Assembly (NCBI GenBank): GCA_007136095.1
Contig: SLHP01000055.1
Coordinates: 1 to 36,458 of the forward strand
Source: Nitriliruptoraceae bacterium
GTDB taxonomy: Bacteria; Actinomycetota; Nitriliruptoria; Nitriliruptorales; Nitriliruptoraceae
Reading direction: 5' to 3'
Length of the DNA: 36,458 nucleotides
Shown here: piece after piece, positions 24,978 through 34,087 of the stretch
Numbering within the stretch: the stretch's first letter is position 1
Layout: each line of letters starts with the position of its first letter
Translations under genes and position numbers: made by a program
Notes under the pieces: model-generated
What the model was told of the DNA's origin: nothing
Databases searched by the model: none
What the model saw: the letters and a program-made list of their open reading frames with translations, nothing else

Positions 24978-27900
24978 ATGACTTCGATGCTGCCCCCGAT
25001 CGATGCCCATCCCCTGCTCGCGGCCCTGCGCGACCGCGTCATCGTGTTCGACGGTGGGATGGGTACCTCCCTGCAGAACGCCGGACTGACGACGGCCGAC
25101 TTCGGCAGCGACGACCTCGACGGCTGCAACGAGGTGGTGGTCCAGACCCGTCCCGATGTGATCGACCGGATCCACCGCAGCTTCCTCGAGGTGGGTGTGC
25201 ACGCGGTCCAGACCGACACGTTCGGTGGCGCCCCCTGGGTCCTGGACGAGTACGGGTTGGGCTCTCAGGCCGAGGACCTCAACCGTCGCGCCTCCGAGAT
25301 CGCGCGCGCGGCCGCCGATGCCTTCGCGACCCCCGGCGATCCGCGGTGGGTCATCGGATCGATCGGACCGGGCACCAGGTCGCCGACGCTGTCGCTCGGC
25401 AAGGACCCGTCAACCGCCAAGGACTTCATCGACGTCCCGTTCATGGAGGAGGGCTACCGGCGCCAGATCCGCGGCCTGCTGGACGGGGGCAGCGACGTCA
25501 TCCTCGTCGAGACGTGCTTTGACCTGCTGCAGGTCAAGGCCGCGGTCGCCGCCGCCAACGACGTGTTCGTCGAACGCGGTGAACGCGTGCCGCTGCTGGT
25601 GCAGTTCACGGTCGAGAAGGACATCAACACGATGCTGCTGGGGACGGAGCCCCTGGCGGCGATCGCGGCACTGGATCCGCTGTCGATCGACGTCCTCGGG
25701 ATGAACTGCGCGACCGGCCCACAGGACATGCGCGAGCACGTGCGTACGCTCTCGCGCCAGTCGCGCCTGCCGATCAGCGTCATCCCCAACGCCGGTATCC
25801 CCTACCTCGAGGATGACGCGACGATCTACCCCCTGGAGCCGGACGGCCTGGCCGAGGCCCAGCGCGAGTTCGTCGCCGAGATGGGGGTCGCGATCGTCGG
25901 GGGCTGCTGCGGGACCACACCGGAGCACCTCGCCGCCGTCGTCGACGCGGTCGACGGCCTGGTGCCACGGCCGCGGGCCGTCGATCGGCCCGGGTCGGTC
26001 CGGGTCGGCGCGGCCGGCACCCTGACCGATCCCGACCGCCTCGATGCGGATGACGACCGGGAGGCCATCACCGTCGAGTGGCGACCGAGCCTGGCCTCGC
26101 TGTACTCGGCCGTGCCGATCCAGCAGGACACCGCGTTCCTGGCGATCGGCGAACGCGCCAACGCCAACGGTTCGCGCGCCTTCAAGCAACTGCTGCTGGA
26201 CGAGGACTGGGACGGTGCGCTGCAACTCGCCCGGTCCCAGACCCGCGAGGGCGCGCACGTCCTGGACATCTGTGTCGACTACGTCGGGCGCGAGGGTGTG
26301 CCGGACGTGATCCAGATCGTCGACCGGTTCGCGACCCAGTCGACCCTGCCGCTGGTCATCGACTCCACGCAGATCGACGTCATCGAGACCGCGCTCTTGC
26401 GTCTCGGTGGCCGGGCGGTCATCAACTCGGTCAACCTCGAGGACGGCCGGGTCAAGGCCGACGTGCTACTCCCGCTGGCCAAGCGCTATGGCGCCGCGGT
26501 GGTCGTGCTGGCCATCGACGAAGAGGGTCAGGCGCGGACCGCCGACTGGAAGGTCGAGGTCTGCGAGCGTGTCGCCCGGATCGCCATCGACGAGTACGGC
26601 CTGGAGGCCCACGACCTCATCTTCGACTGCCTGACCTTCCCGCTGGGATCCGGACAGGAGGACCTGCGGGGTGACGCGGCACAGACACTGGAGGCGATCG
26701 AGCGGGTCAAGGATGCCATCCCCGGTTGCGCCACCACGCTCGGCGTGTCGAACGTGTCCTTCGGCCTGTCTGCCGCAGCGCGTCAGGTCCTGAACTCAGT
26801 GTTCCTCAAGGAGGCGATGGACCGCGGCCTGGACTCCGCGATCGTGCACCCGGGCAAGATCCTGCCGCTGCACCGCATCCCCGACGAGCACGTGCAGGTC
26901 GCCACCGACCTGATCCACGACCGCCGCGGTCCGACCGGGATGAACGGCGAGGCGCCGGACGACTACGACCCCCTGCACAAGCTGATGGCCCTGTTCGAGG
27001 GTGCGACCGAGAGCAAGCTGTCCACCGAGGACCGCGCCGCGCTGCCGGTCGAGGAACGGCTGGAGCAGCGCATCGTCGACGGGGACAAGGACGGCATCGA
27101 CACCGACCTCGACGAGGCCCTGGTGTCGCACCCACCGCTTACGATCATCAACCAGTTCCTGCTCAAGGGCATGGCCACCGTCGGAGAGCTGTTCGCGTCG
27201 GGGCAGATGCAACTGCCCTTCGTGCTGCAGTCCGCCGAGGCGATGAAGACCGCGGTCGCCTACCTCGAACCCCACATCGAGGAGTCGGGCGAGGGCTCGT
27301 CGTCGTCCAAGGGCACGTTCGTGGTCGCCACGGTCAAGGGCGACGTGCACGACATCGGCAAGAACCTGGTCGACATCATCCTGCGCAACAACGGCTTCGA
27401 TGTCATCAACCTCGGCATCAAGCAGCCGATCGACACGATCCTGGCGGCCGCCGAGGAACACGGGGCGGACGCCATCGGGATGTCCGGCCTGCTGGTGAAG
27501 TCGACCGTGATCATGAAGGAGAACCTGCAGGAGATGAACGCCCGCGGGTTGGGGCACCTCCCGGTGCTACTGGGCGGAGCGGCGCTGACCCGCGGCTACG
27601 TCGAGGACGATCTCCGGTCGATCTACGAGGGCGATGTCTTCTACTGCAAGGACGCGTTCGAGGGGCTGCGGGTGCTCGAGGCCGTGCTGAAGGCACGCGT
27701 CGAGGGCCAGTCGGTCCCCGACGACCTGGCGGCGCACAAGCCGCGACGTCAGCCCAAGGTGACCCGCGCGATCGAGGAACCGCCGGTCCGCGACGCCGCC
27801 GGACGTCCCCGATCCGCGGTTGCCGCCGACGTCGACGTGCCGACCCCGCCGTTCTGGGGCCAGCGTGTGGTCCGCGGCATCCCGTTGGACGAGGTCGCGC

Positions 27901-28637
27901 CCCTGCTCAACGAGGTGGCGCTGTTCCGCAACCAGTGGGGGTTCACCCCCGGCGACCTCGATCCGGACGGCTACGCGCAACTGCTGGAGTCCAAGGCGCG
28001 TCCCGTGCTGCGCGACTGGCTGTCGCGCGCCAGGGCCGAGAAGGTCGTCACTCCCGAGGTCGTCTACGGCTTCTACCCCGCCAGCGGCGACGGCGACGAC
28101 CTGGTGGTCTGGGACCCGGACGCGCCACTCGAACGGGAACTGGTCCGCTTCAACTTCCCTCGGCAGGACCGTGGCCGGTTCCTGTGCATCGCCGATTTCT
28201 TCCGCCCGGCTGACAGCGGCGAGGTGGATGTGCTGGGCGTCCAGGTCGTGACGATGGGACGACGGATCAGCGAGGTCGCCCAGGGGCTGTTCGACGAGGA
28301 CCGCTACCAGGACTACCTGTTCGCCCACGGGTTCGGTGTCGAGATGGCCGAGGCCCTGGCCGAGTTGTGGCACCGCCGGATCCGCCAGGAACTGGAGGTC
28401 GTGGCGGACGACGGACCGACCGTCAAGGACTGGTTCCGTCAGGGCTACCGCGGGTCGCGCTACTCGTTCGGCTACGCCGCCTGCCCGGACCTCGAGGACC
28501 AGGAGAAGCTGTTCAAGCTGATCGACCCGTCACAGATCGGCGTCGAACTCACCGATGAGTTCATGCTCCACCCTGAGCAGTCCACCTCCGCGATCGTCGT
28601 GCACCACCCGGAGGCGAAGTACTTCAATGCGAGATGA
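24978..28637 (+). CDS. metH: Cobalamin-dependent methionine synthase
   Basis: A 1219-residue four-module MetH that transfers methyl from methyl-THF to homocysteine through cobalamin. Module 1 (about 1-330) is the homocysteine-binding barrel with zinc ligands including Cys310-Cys311 in GGCCGTTPEH. Module 2 (about 370-640) is the pterin-binding domain (AIGERANANGSRAFKQLLLDEDWDGAL, VIDSTQIDVIETAL). Module 3 is the B12 cap and Rossmann domain, with DVHDIG supplying the axial His791, and then GMSGLLVKST and LGGAALTR. Module 4 (about 950-1219) is the SAM-binding reactivation domain (GYRGSRYSFGYAACPDLEDQ). No cobalamin riboswitch is visible in the 79-bp gap upstream. Translation is probably leaderless. 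The stop overlaps possible starts of the next gene in a tandem-repeat junction. Confidence 0.97.
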   Translation: MTSMLPPIDAHPLLAALRDRVIVFDGGMGTSLQNAGLTTADFGSDDLDGCNEVVVQTRPDVIDRIHRSFLEVGVHAVQTDTFGGAPWVLDEYGLGSQAEDLNRRASEIARAAADAFATPGDPRWVIGSIGPGTRSPTLSLGKDPSTAKDFIDVPFMEEGYRRQIRGLLDGGSDVILVETCFDLLQVKAAVAAANDVFVERGERVPLLVQFTVEKDINTMLLGTEPLAAIAALDPLSIDVLGMNCATGPQDMREHVRTLSRQSRLPISVIPNAGIPYLEDDATIYPLEPDGLAEAQREFVAEMGVAIVGGCCGTTPEHLAAVVDAVDGLVPRPRAVDRPGSVRVGAAGTLTDPDRLDADDDREAITVEWRPSLASLYSAVPIQQDTAFLAIGERANANGSRAFKQLLLDEDWDGALQLARSQTREGAHVLDICVDYVGREGVPDVIQIVDRFATQSTLPLVIDSTQIDVIETALLRLGGRAVINSVNLEDGRVKADVLLPLAKRYGAAVVVLAIDEEGQARTADWKVEVCERVARIAIDEYGLEAHDLIFDCLTFPLGSGQEDLRGDAAQTLEAIERVKDAIPGCATTLGVSNVSFGLSAAARQVLNSVFLKEAMDRGLDSAIVHPGKILPLHRIPDEHVQVATDLIHDRRGPTGMNGEAPDDYDPLHKLMALFEGATESKLSTEDRAALPVEERLEQRIVDGDKDGIDTDLDEALVSHPPLTIINQFLLKGMATVGELFASGQMQLPFVLQSAEAMKTAVAYLEPHIEESGEGSSSSKGTFVVATVKGDVHDIGKNLVDIILRNNGFDVINLGIKQPIDTILAAAEEHGADAIGMSGLLVKSTVIMKENLQEMNARGLGHLPVLLGGAALTRGYVEDDLRSIYEGDVFYCKDAFEGLRVLEAVLKARVEGQSVPDDLAAHKPRRQPKVTRAIEEPPVRDAAGRPRSAVAADVDVPTPPFWGQRVVRGIPLDEVAPLLNEVALFRNQWGFTPGDLDPDGYAQLLESKARPVLRDWLSRARAEKVVTPEVVYGFYPASGDGDDLVVWDPDAPLERELVRFNFPRQDRGRFLCIADFFRPADSGEVDVLGVQVVTMGRRISEVAQGLFDEDRYQDYLFAHGFGVEMAEALAELWHRRIRQELEVVADDGPTVKDWFRQGYRGSRYSFGYAACPDLEDQEKLFKLIDPSQIGVELTDEFMLHPEQSTSAIVVHHPEAKYFNAR

Positions 28638-28775
28638 CCAACCAAGTCAGCCGCAGGGTGGACACGCACCCGAACCGTGCACCACCCGGAGGCGAAGTAC
28701 TTCAATGCGAGATGACCAACCAAGTCAGCCGCAGGGTGGACACGCACCCGAACCGTGCACCACCCGGAGGCCACG
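28598..28775 (+). repeat. 78-bp tandem repeat (2.3 copies) across the metH stop and the next start
   Basis: The unit beginning with CGTGCACCACCC at 28598 recurs at 28676 and, partly and with changes, at 28754. The first two copies are identical as far as I can compare them. Each copy encodes the MetH C-terminal residues HHPEAKYFNAR and a stop in one frame, and GGAGG followed 12 nt later by ATG in the +1 frame. Because 78 is a multiple of 3 the three ATGs (28627, 28705, 28783) are in one open frame leading into the flavin-reductase gene. Confidence 0.93.
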
Positions 28776-28782
28776 TACTTCG

Positions 28783-29430
28783 ATGACCGATGACCCCCTC
28801 GAGCTGGATTCCGCTGCCTGGGAGCCGCGTGCGCTGTACTTCCTGCTGACCGGGTTGGTGATCCCGCGGCCGATCGCGTGGGTCTCGACGGTCAGCGAGG
28901 ACGGTGTGCGCAACCTCGCGCCACATTCCTACTTCAACGTCGTCGCCAACGACCCACCGCACGTGCTCTTCGTCTCGACGGGGGTGAAGGACACGTTGCG
29001 CAACGTCCGCGCGACGGGGGAGTTCGTTGTCAACGTGGTGACGCTCGACCTCGTCGAGGAGATGAATGCCACGGCGGCCGATGCGCCTGCGGGTGTCGAC
29101 GAGTTCGGCTGGGTCGGGCTGGACGCCGCCCCGTCCGTGACCGTCACACCGGCGCGTGTCGCCCGCGCCAAGGCACACCTGGAGTGCCGTGTCGTCCACG
29201 ACCTGCCGATCGGCAACGGCAACCTCGTCGTCGGCGAGGTCACCCACGTCCATGTCGATCCGAGCGTGTGGACCGACGGACGGATCGACCCGCAGAAGCT
29301 CGATCCGGTGGGCCGACTGTCGGGCAGCAGCTACGCCACGCTCGGTGAGGTCTTCACGCTCGATCGTCCGAGCTGGGCCGACATCGCAGACGCCGACCCG
29401 GCCGACCGGATCCCACGTCGCGCGACCTGA
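28783..29430 (+). CDS. Flavin reductase-like (FMN-binding split-barrel) protein
   Basis: A 215-residue protein of the flavin-reductase-like, FMN-binding split-barrel family. The motif GLVIPRPIAWVSTVSEDGVRNLAPHSYFNVVANDPPHVLFV is typical; it is followed by DTLRNVRATGEFVVNVV and, later, HLECRVVHDLPIGNGNLVVGEVTHVHVD and LDPVGRLSGSSYATL. It probably binds FMN and reduces flavin, or uses it on an unknown partner. The chosen start ATG 28783 gives the family N-terminus (MTDDPLELD). Two upstream in-frame ATGs at 28627 and 28705, created by the 78-bp repeat, would add 52 or 26 residues of repeated sequence. It directly follows metH and may be coupled to it. Confidence 0.88.
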   Translation: MTDDPLELDSAAWEPRALYFLLTGLVIPRPIAWVSTVSEDGVRNLAPHSYFNVVANDPPHVLFVSTGVKDTLRNVRATGEFVVNVVTLDLVEEMNATAADAPAGVDEFGWVGLDAAPSVTVTPARVARAKAHLECRVVHDLPIGNGNLVVGEVTHVHVDPSVWTDGRIDPQKLDPVGRLSGSSYATLGEVFTLDRPSWADIADADPADRIPRRAT

Positions 29431-29518
29431 CCACCCGGGCCCCGGCCGCAGATCCCCGAGTGCATCGAACCGGCGCATCTGTCAGCTTCTCGGACCACTC
29501 CCGCCGACCCGACCCCGA

Positions 29519-30193
29519 TCAGATGTGGTTGTGCCCGGATTCGGCGTCGGCACCCTCTTCCCATTCCGTCCAGCGGGCACCTTCCTCGAGGTCGTTGGGG
29601 TCGGGTGGATCCGCTTCCAGGGTGTCGAGCAGCGCGGCGTCCTCGGAGAACGCGACAACGCCGATCATCCCATCCTGGACGTCGTTGACGTGGACGGCGG
29701 CGACCCGCCACCAGGCGCTCCCATCGTGCTCCCAGAGCACCCCGATGTGTTCGTCCGCGTGGTAGCCACGCGTCAGGCAGCAGGTCGGCCGGCGGCGCCA
29801 CAGGTCCTCGACCTCGTCCGGCAGGTTGTCGCGGTCGTAGCCGAGCAGGCCCGGCGCTTCACCGTCAGCCGCCATGATCTGCATCACCCCGTCGAGGTCC
29901 CGGGCGTTGAAGGTCTCGGCGAGGACGTCCAGCGCCGTGGCTTCACCGTCATCGCGTAGCCCGACGTCCATATCGTCGTCGAGGAGGTCCGATCCCGGGT
30001 CATCGACGTGGACGCCGTACTCGTCCGGGTCCACGACACCCGGGGTCGATGCATCGGTCGCGTTCCGGTCCTCGCCGACAACCTCGACGTCGCCCACCTG
30101 CTCGTCGGACGGTGGGTCGAGCAGTTCGGCATCGTCCAACGCCTCGAGGCGACTCTCCGCGTCGGCCCTGGCTCGATCGTAGGGACGTGCCAT
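29519..30193 (-). CDS. NTF2/SnoaL-like hypothetical protein with acidic N-terminal half
   Basis: A 224-residue soluble protein. Residues 1-90 are acidic and low in complexity (DARAD..., DPPSDEQVGDVEVVGED, DDDMDVGLRDDGEA). Residues about 92-205 look like an NTF2/SnoaL-type alpha+beta cone: ALDVLAETFNARDLDGVMQIM, then a short loop with RPTCCLTRGYHAD, then HIGVLWEHDGSAWWRVAAVHVN. NTF2-like folds bind small ligands or act as enzymes, but no catalytic set can be assigned. Start ATG 30193 is set by GGGAGG about 8 nt upstream; a longer frame to 30247 lacks that. It is convergent with the flavin-reductase gene and divergent from the GNAT fusion. Confidence 0.72.
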   Translation of the reverse strand: MARPYDRARADAESRLEALDDAELLDPPSDEQVGDVEVVGEDRNATDASTPGVVDPDEYGVHVDDPGSDLLDDDMDVGLRDDGEATALDVLAETFNARDLDGVMQIMAADGEAPGLLGYDRDNLPDEVEDLWRRRPTCCLTRGYHADEHIGVLWEHDGSAWWRVAAVHVNDVQDGMIGVVAFSEDAALLDTLEADPPDPNDLEEGARWTEWEEGADAESGHNHI

Positions 30194-30361
30194 CGATGCA
30201 TCCTCCCGTGCCGCGTCCGATGATGCTGCCTGGCCGAACACCGACACGCAAGGGCCGGACCGCCCTTGACGAACGGTGTCGCGTAGGCTCGGTTACCTCC
30301 CGCCCGCCTCCCCGGAGCGGCGAAGATGACGTCGCCAGCAAACTGACGCCAACGAGGGCTC

Positions 30362-33040
30362 ATGCAGCGCCACGACCATGTCCTTCCCGACGGCACCACC
30401 GTGACGCTCCGTCCGATCACCCCGGACGACGACGCACGCATCCTCGGCATGTGGGAACGCACCTCTGCGGAGTCGCGGCGGCGGCGTTTCCTGGGGCCGT
30501 TCCGCATGGACGAGGAGACGGTCAAGCGGTTCACGAACCTCGATCCCGACCTGCAGTTCGCGGTCGTCGCGACCCGCGGCCGAGGCGATGACGAACGCAT
30601 CGTCGGCGTCGCCCGCTACGAACGCGACCCCGACGCCCGGCACGAAGCCGAGTTCGCCGCGCTGATCGAGGACGGCGAGCAGGGCCGGGGCATCGGCACC
30701 GCGCTGGTCCGGCAGGTGGCCATCGCCGCCAACGAGGCCGGCATCACCCAACTGACCGGTGACATCCTGGCCGACAACGTCCGGATGTTGAACCTCGTGC
30801 GCGAACTCGGCCTCGAGTACCGATCGGACCGCGACGAGGGCGGCGTGGTCAGATCCGACCTCGAGGTGGCGTTCGGGGACCGCTTCCTCGACGTCATCGA
30901 CGCGTCCGACCGCACCGCGGCACAGGCGGCGCTCACCCGCTTCTTCCGCCCGGAGCGCATCGCGGTCGTCGGTGCATCACGTGACCCACAGGCGATCGGT
31001 GCACTGGTCCTGAACAACCTGCTGGAAGGCGGGTTCCAGGGGGTGGTCTACCCGGTCAACCCGAACGCGGAGTACGTCCAGGGCGTTGCCACCTACGCCG
31101 AACTGGCGGACTGTCCCCGAACCCCGGACCTCGTGGTGGTCTGCGTGCCCGCTGCGCTCGTCAACGACGTGGTGGACCAGGCGGGCGACCTCGGGATCGC
31201 CGCGGTGTGCGTGGTGACCTCGGGGTTCGCGGAGTCGGGTGATGAGGGCCAGGCCCGACAGGACGACCTGCTGGAGCGCGCCCGGGGACATGGTCTGCGC
31301 CTGATCGGGCCGAACTGCATGGGACTGCTCAACGGTTCGCCCGACGTCCGGATGAACGCGACCTTCGCGCGCACGTTCCCGGCGCCGGGTCGGGTGTCGA
31401 TGTCCTCGCAGTCCGGTGCCCTCGGGCTGGCGGTCCTGCGCCACATGAACCGACTCGGTCTCGGCATCTCCACGTTCGTCTCGGTCGGCAACAAGGCGGA
31501 TATCTCCGGCAACGACCTGCTGCTGTACTGGGAGGACGATCCCGACACCGACGTCGTACTCATGTACCTCGAGTCCTTCGGCAACCCGCGCAAGTTCTCA
31601 CGGATCGCCCGTCGCATGTCACGGAGCAAGCCCATCGTCGCGGTCAAATCCGGGCGGACCTCGTCAGGGGTCCGTGCCGCGTCATCGCACACCGCGGCGA
31701 TCAGCAGTGGCGACACCGCCGTCGGCGCGTTGTTCGAGCAGACCGGAGTGATCCGCACCGACACGCTGGAGGAGATGTTCGACGTCGCCACACTCCTGGC
31801 CAGCCAGGGGCTCCCCGGAGGCACCAAGGTCGCGGTGCTGACCAACGCGGGGGGGCCGGCGATCCTCGCGGCCGATGCGCTGGAGTCCAACGGGCTGGAC
31901 CTCCCGACGTTGTCGGAACGGACCCAGGAGGAACTCGCCGGTTTCCTTCCGGCCGAGGCCGGCATCGGCAACCCCGTGGACATGATCGCGTCGGCATCGT
32001 CCGAGTCGTACACACGCGCGCTGCGCGTCCTCGGTCATGCCGACGAGGTCGACATCATCTTCGTGATCTTCATCCCCGCCGGGATCACGGACAGCTCCGC
32101 GGTGATACAGGCGTTGATCGACGCACGTGCCGACGTCCCCGAGCACGTCCCGCTCGTCGCCGTGGTCATGTCCAACCAGGCCCGACCCGACGAGCTCACC
32201 GCTGCCGGTGTTGCGACGTTCAGCTTCCCCGAGACCGCTGCGAGGGCGCTGGGTCGGGTCGCCCGCTACGCAGGTTGGCGCCGCCGCCCCCTTGGCAACG
32301 TCGTGACGCCCGACGGACTGGATCCGGCCGCCGCACGGCGCGTCGTCGAGCAGGAGCTGGCGCAGGCCGAGACGCCGACCGGTGTCTGGGCCTCCAACGA
32401 GTCCGCCTCGGCGATCCTCGGCGCCTACGGCGTCCCCCTCGGCACCGGGCGCATCGTGCAGACCCCCGACGAGGGTGCCGACGTCCAGCGCGAGATGGAC
32501 CGACCGGTCACGGTCAAGCTGACCACCGAGATCCACAAGGCCGACGTGGGCGGTGTCGTGCTCGACCTGACCACCCCGGAGGAGGTCAGCGACGCCATCC
32601 GGGACATGCAGGCACACCTGCAGGAACTCGGCCTGGGGGAGCACGCCGAGAACTTCCTCGTCCAGGAGATGGTGGACGACGGCATCGAGATGGTCGTCGG
32701 CGTGACCCACGACCCCTCGTTCGGACCGATCGTGCTGACCGGCGCGGGTGGGACACTGGTCGAACTGCTCGGTGACGTCAGCGTGCGTATCACGCCGCTG
32801 ACCGATCACGACGTGGACGGCATGCTCGACCGGTTGCGGATGTCACCCCAGCTGCGGGGTTACCGCGGTGCGCCGCCGGCCGACGTCGCCGCACTCAAGG
32901 ATCTGCTCCACCGCATCAACGCCATGGTCGAGGACCTGCCGGAGATCGCCGAGCTGGATCTGAACCCGGTGTTCGTCCTCCCGGATGGGCAGGGCGTGGT
33001 GGCCGTCGACGTGCGGATGAAGCTCGTCCCCGCCGAGTAG
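30362..33040 (+). CDS. GNAT acetyltransferase / NDP-forming acyl-CoA synthetase fusion
   Basis: A 892-residue fusion. Residues about 5-175 are a GNAT domain with the acetyl-CoA loop EQGRGIGTALVRQ. Residues about 190-320 are a CoA-binding Rossmann domain (RPERIAVVGASRDPQAIG). Residues about 330-480 are a succinyl-CoA-ligase-like region with the phospho-His His443 in SSHTAAISSG. Residues about 670-892 are an ATP-grasp domain (VTVKLTTEIHKADVGG, EMVVGVTHDPSFGPIVLTGAGG, ELDLNPVFV). Relatives include PatZ/Pka protein acetyltransferases, where the ligase part is inactive or regulatory, and active ADP-forming acyl-CoA synthetases. The order here is GNAT first. The retained His443 suggests, but does not prove, ligase activity. 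Start ATG follows GAGGG by 4 nt. Confidence 0.9.
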   Translation: MQRHDHVLPDGTTVTLRPITPDDDARILGMWERTSAESRRRRFLGPFRMDEETVKRFTNLDPDLQFAVVATRGRGDDERIVGVARYERDPDARHEAEFAALIEDGEQGRGIGTALVRQVAIAANEAGITQLTGDILADNVRMLNLVRELGLEYRSDRDEGGVVRSDLEVAFGDRFLDVIDASDRTAAQAALTRFFRPERIAVVGASRDPQAIGALVLNNLLEGGFQGVVYPVNPNAEYVQGVATYAELADCPRTPDLVVVCVPAALVNDVVDQAGDLGIAAVCVVTSGFAESGDEGQARQDDLLERARGHGLRLIGPNCMGLLNGSPDVRMNATFARTFPAPGRVSMSSQSGALGLAVLRHMNRLGLGISTFVSVGNKADISGNDLLLYWEDDPDTDVVLMYLESFGNPRKFSRIARRMSRSKPIVAVKSGRTSSGVRAASSHTAAISSGDTAVGALFEQTGVIRTDTLEEMFDVATLLASQGLPGGTKVAVLTNAGGPAILAADALESNGLDLPTLSERTQEELAGFLPAEAGIGNPVDMIASASSESYTRALRVLGHADEVDIIFVIFIPAGITDSSAVIQALIDARADVPEHVPLVAVVMSNQARPDELTAAGVATFSFPETAARALGRVARYAGWRRRPLGNVVTPDGLDPAAARRVVEQELAQAETPTGVWASNESASAILGAYGVPLGTGRIVQTPDEGADVQREMDRPVTVKLTTEIHKADVGGVVLDLTTPEEVSDAIRDMQAHLQELGLGEHAENFLVQEMVDDGIEMVVGVTHDPSFGPIVLTGAGGTLVELLGDVSVRITPLTDHDVDGMLDRLRMSPQLRGYRGAPPADVAALKDLLHRINAMVEDLPEIAELDLNPVFVLPDGQGVVAVDVRMKLVPAE

Positions 33041-33179
33041 CCCGGACCGCGTGGCTCCCACCGCGTGCACCGCACCGGGCCCACCGCACCGTTCTCCGGC
33101 TGCCGCGCGAGCCGGCTCCGAACCCGGCGTAGCCTGGTCGGGACACCGCACCTCCGCGCCCACCTCCGCGAGGAGTTCC

Positions 33180-34046
33180 GTGACCCGCATCGACGATCTG
33201 CTCGCCCGTGGCCGGACCACCTCGTTCGAGCTGTTTCCGCCGGGGACCGACGAGGGCGAGAAGATCCTGTGGCGGGCAATCGACGAGCTCGAGCCACTGT
33301 CACCATCGTTCGTGTCCGTGACCTACGGTGCCGGCGGCTCGACCCGTGACCGCACCCACCGTCTGGTCGCCGACCTGCTGCGCCGGACCACGTTGACACC
33401 GATGGCGCACCTCACCTCCGTCAACCACACCCGCGACGAGCTGGCCACGATCCTCGAGCGCTACCGCGACGCCGGCGTGACCAACGTGATGTGCCTGCGC
33501 GGGGACCCGCCGAAGGACGATCCCGACGCGTTCTGGGAGCTCGAGCACGCCACCGACCTGGTGCAGCTGGCTCGGGAGGTCGGTGACGGCGCATTCGCGG
33601 TCGGCGTCGCGGCACACCCAGAGGGCCATCCGTTGGCCCCCGATCTGGCGACGGACCGGGACCACCTGGCCCGCAAGCTGGAGCTGGCCGACTTCGGGGT
33701 CACCCAGTTCTTCTTCCGCGCGTCCGACTACCGCGACATGGTGGCCGACCTGGCTGCCCGGGGCTGCACCACGCCGGTGCTTCCCGGCATCATGCCGATC
33801 ACCAACGTCAGACAGATCGTGCGCTTCGCGGAGCTGTCCGGTGCGGAGGTCCCCGCCGAACTGGTGGCCCGGCTGCGTGAGGTGGAGGACGACCCGGCCG
33901 CGGTCCGTCGACTGGGGGTGGAGGTCGCCACCGACCTGTGTCGGGAACTGCTGGACGCTGGCGCCCCGGGGCTGCACTTCTACACGCTCAACCGGTCGTC
34001 AGCGACCCGCGAGATCCACGCGAACCTGGGCCTGACCGCCGTGTGA
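33180..34046 (+). CDS. metF: 5,10-methylenetetrahydrofolate reductase
   Basis: A 288-residue TIM-barrel FAD enzyme that makes methyl-THF for MetH. Family features are FELFPP with the catalytic Glu17, VSVTYGAGGSTRDRT, GVTNVMCLRGDPP, VGVAAHPEGHP, KLELADFGVTQFFFRASDY and LPGIMPITNV. The usual C-terminal block GAPGLHFYTLNRS is present. The start GTG 33180 has AGGAG 4 nt upstream, and upstream codons are low-quality. A TAGCCT at 33130 is a possible -10 box, so it may have its own promoter 140 bp after the GNAT fusion gene. Substrate flow to metH 4.5 kb away is implied by pathway, not by operon structure. Confidence 0.95.
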   Translation: MTRIDDLLARGRTTSFELFPPGTDEGEKILWRAIDELEPLSPSFVSVTYGAGGSTRDRTHRLVADLLRRTTLTPMAHLTSVNHTRDELATILERYRDAGVTNVMCLRGDPPKDDPDAFWELEHATDLVQLAREVGDGAFAVGVAAHPEGHPLAPDLATDRDHLARKLELADFGVTQFFFRASDYRDMVADLAARGCTTPVLPGIMPITNVRQIVRFAELSGAEVPAELVARLREVEDDPAAVRRLGVEVATDLCRELLDAGAPGLHFYTLNRSSATREIHANLGLTAV

Positions 34047-34048
34047 CG

Positions 34049-34080
34049 GACGGCGGACCGACGGCGGACCCGACGGCGGC
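34049..34080. repeat. Short GACGGCGGACC tandem repeat between metF and a convergent gene
   Basis: Three units of 11-12 bp (GACGGCGGACC at 34049 and 34060, then a partial GACGGCGGC at 34072) lie between the metF stop and the stop of the epimerase gene. No hairpin is obvious. Confidence 0.6.
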
Positions 34081-34087
34081 GCACCGC

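Noticed and set aside
28555-28782. Even longer flavin-reductase start at 28555 inside metH
   Set aside because: It overlaps conserved metH coding sequence and has no ribosome site; only the starts in the repeat region are reasonable alternatives.
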